The position numbers and the translations under genes were made by a program. Below, one piece after another: positions 42,870-50,862 of a stretch of DNA of 64,000 bases (positions are counted from its first letter, which is position 1; every line of letters starts with the position of its first letter). The notes beneath the pieces were generated by a model. The model was not told where the DNA came from and searched no databases. It was given only the letters and a program-made list of their open reading frames with translations. The stretch lies in NCBI RefSeq assembly GCF_036226405.1, contig NZ_CP108464.1:2604001-2668000 (forward strand), read 5' to 3'. This DNA is from Streptomyces sp. NBC_01260. Lineage in GTDB: Bacteria > Actinomycetota > Actinomycetes > Streptomycetales > Streptomycetaceae.

Positions 42870-43712
42870 TCATTCCGAGATACCAGGTCCGATCCGCGAG
42901 ACAATTTCGTCCCAGTACCTGGGCAGCGTCGCGAATGGATCGGTTTGTCCGCGCCTGTTCGCCCGATCCGGCTCTCCGGTGCGGTCCGTGAAGAAGATCG
43001 TCCCGGCACCCTGCCAGCGTGCGATGCGCATCGCCTCCTCCAGATGGCTGCGCGGGACGCCGTGCACGAAGTGCGCGAACCGGCCGGGCGGGTAGGCGGC
43101 GGTCCACTCCGCCACCTGCGACCAGCGGTAGTCCGTCCACGCGCCGCGGAAGGTGACGAGCTGGTCGGCGGCCTCGGCGTAGCCGGGATACGGGTGGGTG
43201 TCGTGCCCGAGCACCAGGTGTCCGCCGTCCCGCGTGCTGTCGCTGTCCGCCAGGAGCGCGGCGAGCGTGCTGGTGAGCCTGCGGACCGCCGGGAGGTCGG
43301 GGCGCCCGGCCGGGCACCGGTCGAGGTAGAAGCCGTCGACGCGGTACCAGTCCAGGAACGACCGGGCGTCGGTGATCAGCGCGTCGAAGGGCCGGTCGCC
43401 GAAGGCCAGATCGAGCCGGCCGAGCAGCCGGCCGGCCGAGGCCCGTACGGAGTCCGGCGCCTCCTCGCCGTGCACGGCCCGTTCGCGGGCGTTACGGAGC
43501 CGGCCCGCGGCCTCCAGGCAGTGCGGGTCGGGACGGGTGCCGGGGCCGTTGTCGATATCGAGGACGGCCCAGTGCAGCGGGGTGCCGGGGCGGCTGAGCT
43601 CGGCCCATTCGACGGGCGCGAGCAACGGGTGCGCGTAGCCCGGGACGCCGAAGCCGAGCTGTTCGGCGCCACTGGTCCTGCGGGCCGTGCCGGTACTGGT
43701 CAGATACGGCAC
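42870..43712 (-). CDS. Spherulation-specific family 4 (GH135-like) protein
   Basis: A 280-residue protein of the Spherulin4 family (TIM-barrel), which includes Aspergillus Sph3, a glycoside hydrolase (GH135) acting on galactosaminogalactan. Landmarks are VPGYAHPLL, WAVLDIDNGPGTRPD, WYRVDGFYLDRCP, LVLGHDTHPYPGY and LVTFRGAWTDYRW. Where Sph3 has an Asp-Glu pair the text reads Asp-Arg (LDRC), and the later FE position reads FR, so the catalytic acids may be missing. No signal peptide is visible, so it may act inside the cell. It overlaps the epimerase stop by 13 bp and is last in the polysaccharide operon. Confidence 0.75.
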   Translation of the reverse strand: MPYLTSTGTARRTSGAEQLGFGVPGYAHPLLAPVEWAELSRPGTPLHWAVLDIDNGPGTRPDPHCLEAAGRLRNARERAVHGEEAPDSVRASAGRLLGRLDLAFGDRPFDALITDARSFLDWYRVDGFYLDRCPAGRPDLPAVRRLTSTLAALLADSDSTRDGGHLVLGHDTHPYPGYAEAADQLVTFRGAWTDYRWSQVAEWTAAYPPGRFAHFVHGVPRSHLEEAMRIARWQGAGTIFFTDRTGEPDRANRRGQTDPFATLPRYWDEIVSRIGPGISE

Positions 43713-44665
43713 GCCGCCTCCATCCAGATGTCGGCGAGCGACTCCTCCAGATTGATCCGGGGGCGCCAGCCGAGCCGGTCCCTGGCGGTGCGCACATCGG
43801 CCTGCTGCCAGGCGCCGCAGCCGTCCGGGTAGGGCGACGGGGTGGCCGAAAGGTGCTCGATGACCGATTCGGTGGAGGTACGGGGTGCGCCGATGGGCAG
43901 CCGGGCGGGGGGTGCGTCCAGCTCGTGGAGCGCGCCGCCGTATCCGGCGACCTTGGCGAGCACGGCGGCGGCGTCGCGGAGCCGTACGGCCCGGCCGGTG
44001 CCGATGTTGACGACCCCCTGGGCGGCGGAGAGCGAGGCGGCGTGCACGGCGCGCGCGACATCGCGCACATCGACGAAGTCGCGCTGCACACCGAGGCCGC
44101 TGAGCTTCAGCTCGCCGTCACCGGACTGCATGGCGCGGCGCATCGCCTCGGCGAGCCGGCCGAGCGGGGAACCGGCCGGGGTGCCGGGGCCGACCGGCGA
44201 GAAGACCCGCAGCACGACCGCGTCGAGGCCGGAGCCGAGGACGAGTTCGGTGGCGGCGAGCTTGCTGACGCCGTACGGGCCGCCGGGGCGGGGGATGGCG
44301 TCCTCCGCGGTGGACGAGCCGGGCTGCGAGGGTCCGTACTCCGAGGAGCAGCCGACCTGGACGAGGCGGGCGGTGCAGCCGCTGCGCCGCATCGCCTCGC
44401 AGACGGTGGCGACGGCGACGGTGTTGTGGCGGGTCAGGTCGCGAGCCCCGCCGCGGGTGGCGCCCGCGCAGTTGACGACGACTCCGGGGTGGACGGCGTC
44501 CAGGAAGCGGGTGAGCGCTCCCGGGCTGCCGCCGGCGAGGTCGAACCGTACGTCGGCGTCGTCGCCTCGGCCGAGCGCCGTGAGGTGTACGGCGGGGTCG
44601 GCGAGCAGCCGGTCGGCGACGAACCGGCCGAGGAATCCGTTGGCTCCGAGCAGCAGCACCCTCAT
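43700..44665 (-). CDS. NAD-dependent sugar epimerase/dehydratase
   Basis: A 321-residue extended SDR enzyme: cofactor loop GANGFLGRF (8-16), catalytic Ser and Tyr-Lys in GCSSEYG and PYGVSKLAA, and the substrate part DFVDVRDVARAVHAA and VVNIGTGRAVRLRD. The likely substrate is a UDP-hexose or UDP-N-acetylhexosamine. It lies in an operon with PelF-type glycosyltransferase and spherulin-4 genes, so a UDP-GlcNAc/GalNAc 4-epimerase similar in role to PelX or fungal Uge3 is a reasonable guess but is not shown. Its ATG overlaps the stop of a 19-codon ORF (ATGA). Confidence 0.85.
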   Translation of the reverse strand: MRVLLLGANGFLGRFVADRLLADPAVHLTALGRGDDADVRFDLAGGSPGALTRFLDAVHPGVVVNCAGATRGGARDLTRHNTVAVATVCEAMRRSGCTARLVQVGCSSEYGPSQPGSSTAEDAIPRPGGPYGVSKLAATELVLGSGLDAVVLRVFSPVGPGTPAGSPLGRLAEAMRRAMQSGDGELKLSGLGVQRDFVDVRDVARAVHAASLSAAQGVVNIGTGRAVRLRDAAAVLAKVAGYGGALHELDAPPARLPIGAPRTSTESVIEHLSATPSPYPDGCGAWQQADVRTARDRLGWRPRINLEESLADIWMEAACRI

Positions 44666-44721
44666 CGCGCGCCCCCTGGGTGCCGACGGCGGGCTGCCGG
44701 TGCGAGGTATTGGGGGGTCAT
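44662..44721 (-). CDS. Possible 19-codon ORF coupled to the epimerase
   Basis: ATG at 44721 has AAGGAG nine bases upstream; the ORF encodes MTPQYLAPAARRRHPGGAR and its stop TGA overlaps the epimerase ATG as ATGA. This would let ribosomes re-initiate on the epimerase, which has no ribosome site of its own. Codon composition is weak and the peptide is not recognised, so it may exist only for coupling. Confidence 0.45.
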   Translation of the reverse strand: MTPQYLAPAARRRHPGGAR

Positions 44722-44801
44722 GTCCGGTGTCTCCTTGAGGCAGTTGCGTACGTGTGGGAAGGGACCCGCGGCGTCGGCTCCGCGGGGGCTGTTGACGTGC
44801 G

Positions 44802-46163
44802 TCAGGCGGCGGTGTGGGCGGATGCTCGGGAGAGAGCGACGGTGGCGGTGGTCAGCAGGCCGAGTGCGGCCGCGCCGCAGGCCATGGCGGGTACGGCGCC
44901 GGTGCCCGCCGCCTCCACGAGGGCGTCGACGGGCCGGGCGAGGGCGTGGAGACCGGGCAGCCGCCCGGCCAGGACCAGGGCGGGGGCGGCGGCCTCGACG
45001 GCGCAGGCGGCGGCGAGTCCGGTGGCGGCCGGTTCGGGGAAGCCGTGGACGGTGAGGAGCCGGGCCAACAGGAGCAGTACCCCGAGGCCGGCGGCCCCGA
45101 CGGGGACGCCGCCCCCGGTCCCGAGGCCGGCCAGGCAGAGCAGCCCGGTGACGACGCAGAGGAAGAACGCGACGGCACCGAAGAGCAGGGGGCGCACGCC
45201 TGCCGCGAACTCCTCCAGCGCATGGCTGCCGTTGAGTTTGCGGTGTGCGTGCAGCGAGAAGAAGTGTGCGCACCAGGCCGCCGGCGCGACCGCCATCGCG
45301 AGCCCGAGCAGCGGCGCCGGGGTGAGCGCCCAGGGGCCTTCGGGGCCGCCGCTGATGACCTGCTGGAGCAGGGCCTCGCCGTACAGGGCGTAGCCGATGA
45401 GCCAGCAGCCGTACAGGTTGGCGGCGCCCGCGGAGCGGCCGCCGGTGGAGAGCGGGCCGGTGCGCAGGGCGAGGGCGAGCCCGATGAACGCCAGGAGCGC
45501 GCCGCCGCTGCCGATGGCGAGCCGCGCCTCGCCGCCGAGCATCCCGTCGGTGAGCCGCAGTGAGACGAGGGTGGCCAGGCAGGCGGCGCCCGGCAGCAGC
45601 GCCCGGAGCGACCATGCGGCGCGCGTGCGGATGTCATGCGCCGGAGCGGAGAGCGCTCCGGCGGGCTCCCCCGCGCGGCCCGGTACCCGTGCGAACAGCT
45701 CCTCGGCGAGCGAGAACACATCGCGGTGCCGGTAGCGGGCGGCGGTGCGGTCGGTGACACCGTGGGCTTCGAGCCCGGCGGCGATCTCCAGCGGATCGAC
45801 GGCCCGCTCGCAGAGTTCGCGGTGCCGGTGCATGAGCGACTTCACGGGGTCGGCCGGACCGCGCCGCCCGGTGCTGAGCTTGCGCGCCGGGGCGGCGTGC
45901 GCGATCTCGGGTGCGCGGGCGCAGGGGTGTGTTCCGCGCTCCGGGGAGCCTTGTGGTGCCGTCTCCGCCGGGGGGCTTCCTGCCGCTGCGGCCACCGGAC
46001 CGGCCACGGTCCCGCCGTCCGCCGACGCGTCCTGGAGGGCAGCCGGCCCCCAGGACGGTTCGGAGACGTCGACGGCCGGCGAATCGGAGACCAGCGCCCG
46101 CGAGCGGGGGTCCCAGCCGCTGCCGGTCGTCGGTGTGCCGGGCACCTCGGTCGGGCGGCCCAT
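44802..46163 (-). CDS. Polytopic membrane protein of the polysaccharide operon
   Basis: A 453-residue protein. The first 120 residues are Pro/Gly/Ala-rich and disordered. Residues about 125-180 hold a helical segment VKSLMHRHRELCERAVDPLEIAAGLEAHG.VTDRTAARYRHRDVFSLAEELFARV, which looks like a helix-turn-helix or small regulatory domain. After that come about eight membrane segments, beginning AAWSLRALLPGAACLATLV. It is not recognisable as PelG or Wzx. The ATG at 46163 has GGAGG seven bases upstream and is preferred over the ATG at 46253, which overlaps the PelF stop but has no ribosome site. It probably helps synthesis or export of the polymer. Confidence 0.7.
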   Translation of the reverse strand: MGRPTEVPGTPTTGSGWDPRSRALVSDSPAVDVSEPSWGPAALQDASADGGTVAGPVAAAAGSPPAETAPQGSPERGTHPCARAPEIAHAAPARKLSTGRRGPADPVKSLMHRHRELCERAVDPLEIAAGLEAHGVTDRTAARYRHRDVFSLAEELFARVPGRAGEPAGALSAPAHDIRTRAAWSLRALLPGAACLATLVSLRLTDGMLGGEARLAIGSGGALLAFIGLALALRTGPLSTGGRSAGAANLYGCWLIGYALYGEALLQQVISGGPEGPWALTPAPLLGLAMAVAPAAWCAHFFSLHAHRKLNGSHALEEFAAGVRPLLFGAVAFFLCVVTGLLCLAGLGTGGGVPVGAAGLGVLLLLARLLTVHGFPEPAATGLAAACAVEAAAPALVLAGRLPGLHALARPVDALVEAAGTGAVPAMACGAAALGLLTTATVALSRASAHTAA

Positions 46164-46245
46164 CGTGGTTCCTCCGTGTTCTTCACCGGGGGCGCCGGGC
46201 GGCCCGGACCGGTCGCTACGGCGGCCCGGCCCGGCCGCTTCCTGG

Positions 46246-48093
46246 TCACGCATCGCGGCCCCCCGCTCCGCGCGCTCCCGCGCAGACTCCGCGCCCGGCC
46301 CAGCTGGGCGTGCGCTCGGCCGGCCCCGGGGCGAGTGCCTCGTCGGGCTCCGGCCACAGGCCGAGGACGTGGGCCTCCGGAGGGGTGGCGAAGGGGCGCG
46401 GTCCGCCGTCCGCGTTCACCGTCGCCGCCTCCCGGCGCACCGGCGCCCGGGCGATCAGCTCCAGGTAGATGCCGCGAAACGCCGCGAGGTTCTGTTCGAC
46501 CGTGAAGAGTTCGAGCGCGCGGGCGCGGGCCGCCGCGCCCAGGCGCGCACGGCGCTCCGGGTCGCGCAGCAGTGCCAGACAGGCGTCCGCGAGCGCCCTG
46601 GGATTGCGCGGCGGCACCACGAGCCCCGTCCCGCCGATGACCTCGACGACCGCGCCGACGTCCGTCGAGACCGTGGCCCGGCCGCAGAACATCGCCTCGA
46701 CCAGGCTGATCGGGAAGCCCTCGACCACGCTGGAGAGCACCACGACCCCCCCGGCCGCGTACGCCTGGGCGAGGTCGGGGACCTCGGCCCCGCCGATGTC
46801 CTCGAAGGAGACCGGGTTGTCGCCGACGGCGTGCGCGTCGGCGGCCTCGTCCGGGAAGAGCTGGGCGGCGAGTGCCCGGCAGTGCGCGAGATAGGTGGCC
46901 CCCTCCGACCCCTGGGCGGCCGCGCCGATGATCCGCAGCCGGGCGTCCGGTTCGGCCCTGCGCACCTCCGCGAAGGCGTGCAGCAGGGCGACCAGATCCT
47001 TTGCGGGCTCGATCCGGCCGACCCACACCAGGGTGTCCGGGCCGCCGTCGCCCTCGTTCTCGCCCAGCGCGGCGAACCGGCCGGACTCCATGCCGGGGTA
47101 GACCGTGCGCACCTTGGCGGGTTCCGCACCGCAGCGCTCCTGCCAGCGGCGGGCGTGCGTATTGCCGGGGGTGATGAGCGCGGCCTGGCGGTACACCTCG
47201 GCGGCGAGCCGGCCGTGGAAGTTCGCAAGCAGGGCGCGCACCGGCGCACTGAGCGGGGTGCCGGCCGCCGCGAGGTAGTGCGACCGCAGTTGCACGGAGT
47301 GCTCGGTGACCAGCAGCGGCACGCCGAAGAAGCGTTTGGCCAGCAGACCGGGCAGGGCGGCGGCACCTCCCGAGGTGGCGTGGCAGAGGTCCACGGCACC
47401 GAGGCTCTCCTCGTCGTACCAGTCGAGGGAGAGCGGACGGAGCACCCGGTCGAGCTCCGCGGCGAAGGCGAGGAGGTCGGGGACGGTGGCGGCCTGGACG
47501 GTGCGGCCGGTGCCGGGCGCACGGCAGGCCGCCTCCAGGATCCGTACCGCGGTCTCGGAGCGGAGCGCCGCGGGAAGTCCGCCGTGTTCGCAGGCCAGTT
47601 CGGCGAGACCGTAGAGGCCTTCGGTGAACCGCGCGTCCCCGGCACCGGCGGCGGCGCGTCCCCCGTCGCCGTATCCGCCGGGCTCGGCGGATTCCCCGGG
47701 ACCGGCGGGCCCACCGGCGTCTCCCCGCTCGCCGCCGGTCGCACCAGCGGCGCAGACCGCGGTCGCGAGCGCGGTGAAGTGGGTGGTGAAGCGCCGTCGT
47801 TCACGCCGCCCGTAGGAGCGCGCGCCGCCGCCGGTCAGCAGTCGCGAAAGCAGCCGCCTGGGGGCGTGCAGTCCCAGGGTGTCCTCGTCGGCGATCCACA
47901 GCGGCGCCGTCCGTACCCGGCTCACCTGGAAAGGGAGCTGGACCCAGCCACGCGCCTCCTGTTCAGCGGTGCGGCTGAGCGCGAAGAGATCGAACTCGTG
48001 TTGCGCGAGTCCGCGCACCAGACGGTCGCACCAGAGTCTGGACTCACCGGTCGCATACGGATAACCACCGTCGGTGAGGAGTCCGATCCGCAC
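46246..48093 (-). CDS. PelF-type GT4 glycosyltransferase (DUF3492)
   Basis: A 615-residue protein. The N-terminus MRIGLLTDGGYPYATGESRLWCDRLV is the DUF3492 signature of PelF, the Pel polysaccharide polymerase of Pseudomonas. The GT4 core follows: LATEH-like LLVTEHSVQLRSHYLAA, VYPGMESGRFAAL, LVWVGRIEPAKDLVAL, and the nucleotide-sugar motif SSVVEGFPISLVEAMFCGRAT with the E-x7-E pair. A Gly/Ala-rich insertion lies at about residues 115-150, and the C-terminus (about 550-615) is disordered. PelF uses UDP-GlcNAc-type donors in Pseudomonas. It is the first gene of the minus-strand operon that also encodes a membrane protein, an epimerase and a spherulin-4 protein. Confidence 0.85.
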   Translation of the reverse strand: MRIGLLTDGGYPYATGESRLWCDRLVRGLAQHEFDLFALSRTAEQEARGWVQLPFQVSRVRTAPLWIADEDTLGLHAPRRLLSRLLTGGGARSYGRRERRRFTTHFTALATAVCAAGATGGERGDAGGPAGPGESAEPGGYGDGGRAAAGAGDARFTEGLYGLAELACEHGGLPAALRSETAVRILEAACRAPGTGRTVQAATVPDLLAFAAELDRVLRPLSLDWYDEESLGAVDLCHATSGGAAALPGLLAKRFFGVPLLVTEHSVQLRSHYLAAAGTPLSAPVRALLANFHGRLAAEVYRQAALITPGNTHARRWQERCGAEPAKVRTVYPGMESGRFAALGENEGDGGPDTLVWVGRIEPAKDLVALLHAFAEVRRAEPDARLRIIGAAAQGSEGATYLAHCRALAAQLFPDEAADAHAVGDNPVSFEDIGGAEVPDLAQAYAAGGVVVLSSVVEGFPISLVEAMFCGRATVSTDVGAVVEVIGGTGLVVPPRNPRALADACLALLRDPERRARLGAAARARALELFTVEQNLAAFRGIYLELIARAPVRREAATVNADGGPRPFATPPEAHVLGLWPEPDEALAPGPAERTPSWAGRGVCAGARGAGGRDA

Positions 48094-48173
48094 GAGTACA
48101 CCCCCGATCTCCCTTGTGGGCGGCCACCGTTGGAACGGCGACTCACAGCGGGACGACCGTAAGCGGATACGCC

Positions 48174-48207
48174 GGTGGTGCGACGGACGGTTGTCCGTCG
48201 CACCACC
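48174..48207. terminator. Perfect 14-bp stem-loop
   Basis: Positions 48174-48187 and 48194-48207 are perfect inverted repeats (GGTGGTGCGACGGA) with a 6-nt loop. It follows the ABC transporter operon on the minus strand and precedes the PelF gene, so it likely separates the two transcripts. Confidence 0.75.
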
Positions 48208-48283
48208 GAAAGGGGTGAACCGTCGTAACTTTCCCGCCCCCGCGGCGTTCCGTCGCGCTATAGAGGCGGTCGATTACGTACGG

Positions 48284-49876
48284 TCAGGCCGCGGTCAGCT
48301 CCGCGCGAGCCGCGCGGCGGACCGCCGCGAGTGCCGGATCGAGCGCCGGCACGGCCGCCAGGAGCTGCTTGGTGTACGGGTCGCGGGGCTCTCCGTACAC
48401 CTGCTCCACCGGGCCCTCCTCGACGATCCGGCCGTGGCGCATGACGGCCACCCGGTCGCTGACCTGGCGTACGACCGCGAGATCGTGCGCGATGAAGACC
48501 AGCGCGAGTCCCAGTTCCCGCTGGAGCTCGGCCAGCAGCGCGGTCACCTGGGCCTGGGTCGTCACGTCGAGGGCGGAGACCGCCTCGTCGCAGACGATCA
48601 GCCTCGGTTCGGCGGCCAGCGCCCGTGCGATGCCGACGCGTTGGCGCTGTCCGCCGCTGAACTCGTGCGGGTAGCGGTCGTACTGCTCCGGGTCGAGCCC
48701 GACGCGCTCCAGCAGTTCCCGGACGCGCGCCCTGATCGCGCCCTCGTCACGCTGCCCGCGCGCCCGTAGCGGGTCGGCGACGGACTCGCCCACGGAGCGG
48801 CGCGGGTTGAGCGAGGAGACCGGGTCCTGGAAGACCATCTGGACCCGGTCCACCCGGGTGAGCCGGCCGGAGGTGGGTTCCAGCAGACCGACGAGCATCC
48901 GCCCGAGGGTGGTCTTGCCGCTGCCGCTCTCCCCGACGATGCCGAGCGTCTCGCCGTGGCGGACGGTGAGGGAGACGCCGTCGACGGCGGCCAGGGCGGA
49001 CTTCCCCCGGCCGAACACCTGCCGCACCCCGTCGGCCTCGACGAGCACCTCGGCCCCGTCGGGGACCGCGCGCCCGGTCCCGGCGGCCGGGCCGCCCGGC
49101 TCCGGAGCGATGCGTGGCACCGCCGACAGCAACGCCTTCGTGTAGGGCTCGCGCGGGGCACCGAGGACCTGGGCCACCGGCCCCCGCTCCACCGCGAGGC
49201 CGGACCGCATGACCAGTACCTCGTCCACCGACTCCGCCGCCACGCCCACGTCATGGGTGACCAGCAGCAGCCCCATGCCCGTCTCCCGGCGCAGGTTGTG
49301 CAGCAGGTCGAGGATCTGGGCCTGGACGGTGACGTCGAGCGCGGTGGTGGGCTCGTCGGCGATCAGCAGCTGCGGCTCGCAGGCCAGCGCCATCGCGATC
49401 AGCGCCCGTTGCCGCATTCCGCCGGAGAACTCGTGCGGCCGGGACCGGGAGCGGCGTACCGCGTCCGGGATCCCGACCCGGTCCAGCACCTCGACGGCCC
49501 TGGTCCGGGCCGCCCGCCGGGAGACCCGGTTGTGGACGCGGTACACCTGGGCGATCTGGTCGCCGACGGCGTAGTACGGGTCCAGCGAGGAGAGCGGGTC
49601 CTGGAAGACCATCGCGGCCTTCGCCCCGCGCAGCCCGCGCAGTTCCGTGTCGTCGGCGGTGTGGACGTCCACACCGGCGACCCGGATCGAACCGCCGACC
49701 CGGGCGCCCGTCCCCCGGTGCAGCCCGAGCAGGGCGTACGCGGACGCGCTCTTGCCGGAGCCGGACTCGCCGACGACGCCGAGCGCGCCGCCCGCCTCCA
49801 GTGAGAACGACAGCCCGCGCACCGCCTGTACGTCGCCGAACGAGATCGAGAGATCGGTGACCTCGACGAGACTCAT
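48284..49876 (-). CDS. Dipeptide ABC transporter, fused double ATP-binding protein (DppD-DppF type)
   Basis: A 530-residue protein with two complete ABC domains. In the first, Walker A is VVGESGSGKSAS, the signature HEFSGGMRQRALIA and Walker B LLIADEPTTALDV. In the second they are IVGESGSGKTTLG, HEFSGGQRQRVGIA and LIVCDEAVSALDV. The C-terminal oligopeptide-transport motif PYTKALLSAVPR and PYTKQLLAAVP follows each, typical of DppD/DppF. It powers import with the two permeases upstream. ATG at 49876 overlaps the upstream permease stop (ATGA). Later frames upstream are shadows. Confidence 0.92.
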   Translation of the reverse strand: MSLVEVTDLSISFGDVQAVRGLSFSLEAGGALGVVGESGSGKSASAYALLGLHRGTGARVGGSIRVAGVDVHTADDTELRGLRGAKAAMVFQDPLSSLDPYYAVGDQIAQVYRVHNRVSRRAARTRAVEVLDRVGIPDAVRRSRSRPHEFSGGMRQRALIAMALACEPQLLIADEPTTALDVTVQAQILDLLHNLRRETGMGLLLVTHDVGVAAESVDEVLVMRSGLAVERGPVAQVLGAPREPYTKALLSAVPRIAPEPGGPAAGTGRAVPDGAEVLVEADGVRQVFGRGKSALAAVDGVSLTVRHGETLGIVGESGSGKTTLGRMLVGLLEPTSGRLTRVDRVQMVFQDPVSSLNPRRSVGESVADPLRARGQRDEGAIRARVRELLERVGLDPEQYDRYPHEFSGGQRQRVGIARALAAEPRLIVCDEAVSALDVTTQAQVTALLAELQRELGLALVFIAHDLAVVRQVSDRVAVMRHGRIVEEGPVEQVYGEPRDPYTKQLLAAVPALDPALAAVRRAARAELTAA

Positions 49877-50862
49877 GACAGCACCACCCGTCGGTCGGCC
49901 ATCGCCTGCAGGATGTCCGCGACGGCATTGGCAAGGACGACGAAGAACCCGGTGACGAGCACCAGACCGACGACGACCGGGAGGTCCACGTTCCGTACGG
50001 CTGCGACGAGTTCGCGGCCGACGCCCGGAATCCCGAAGAGGGACTCGGTGAGCACGGCGCCGCCGAACATCGAGCCGATGTCCAGTGCGCCGAGCGCGAT
50101 CACCGGGGCGAGCGCGCCGCGCAGGGCGTGCCGTCCGACGATCACGCGCTCGCTGACCCCGTACGCCCTGAAGGTGCGCACATGGTCCTCGGCGAGCGTC
50201 TCCAGCATCGAGGACCGGGTCATCCGGGCGTACGGGGCGGCGGAGACGAGAGCCAGGGAGATCCAGGGCAGTACGAGGTTCCAGGCCCACTGCTCCGGGT
50301 CCTCGGTGAAGGGGACGTAATCCGGGAACGGCAGGATCTGGAGCGCCGTGACGCAGATGATGATCAGCAGCAGGCCGATCACGAAGACCGGTGTGGCCAT
50401 GCCGGCCAGGGTGATCCCGGTGAGGATGCGTTCGGTGGCGCGGCCGCGCCGCCACACCGAGAGCAGTCCGGTGCCGACCCCGAGCAGCATCCACAGCACG
50501 AAGGCGCCGACCGCGAGCGAGACGGTGGCCGGCAGCTTGGCGACGATCAGCTGGGTGACCTGCTGGCCGCTCTGGTAGGAGAGTCCGAGGCAAGGGGCCT
50601 GGCAGTGCACCACACCGGTTCCGGTGGAGTAGTCGCGGCCGGCGACCAGGCTCTGGAGGAAGTGCGCGTACTGCACGTACACCGGGTCGTCGAGGCGCAG
50701 TTGTCCGCTGACCTGGGCGACCTGAGCGGGCGAGCAGCGGGGGCCGCAGGCGATCTGTGCGACGTTGCCCGGTGCCACGTAGAAGGCGGCGTAGACGACG
50801 AGGCTGAGGGCGAGCAGGACGAAGAGCGCCCCGCCGAGGCGCCGCAGCAGGAACCACGTCAT
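49873..50862 (-). CDS. Peptide ABC transporter permease (DppB type)
   Basis: A 329-residue inner-membrane permease with the DppB/OppB-type N-terminus MTWFLLRRLGGALFVLLALSLVVYAAFYVAPG, six membrane segments and the EAA loop region RTFRAYGVSERVIVGRHALRGALAPV. Two Cys residues lie in the periplasmic loop (CGPRCSPAQ) and again in CQAPCLGLSY, which is notable for an importer with a Cys-Cys leader. It starts at an ATGA overlap with the upstream permease gene and ends at an ATGA overlap with the ATPase gene. Confidence 0.9.
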   Translation of the reverse strand: MTWFLLRRLGGALFVLLALSLVVYAAFYVAPGNVAQIACGPRCSPAQVAQVSGQLRLDDPVYVQYAHFLQSLVAGRDYSTGTGVVHCQAPCLGLSYQSGQQVTQLIVAKLPATVSLAVGAFVLWMLLGVGTGLLSVWRRGRATERILTGITLAGMATPVFVIGLLLIIICVTALQILPFPDYVPFTEDPEQWAWNLVLPWISLALVSAAPYARMTRSSMLETLAEDHVRTFRAYGVSERVIVGRHALRGALAPVIALGALDIGSMFGGAVLTESLFGIPGVGRELVAAVRNVDLPVVVGLVLVTGFFVVLANAVADILQAMADRRVVLS

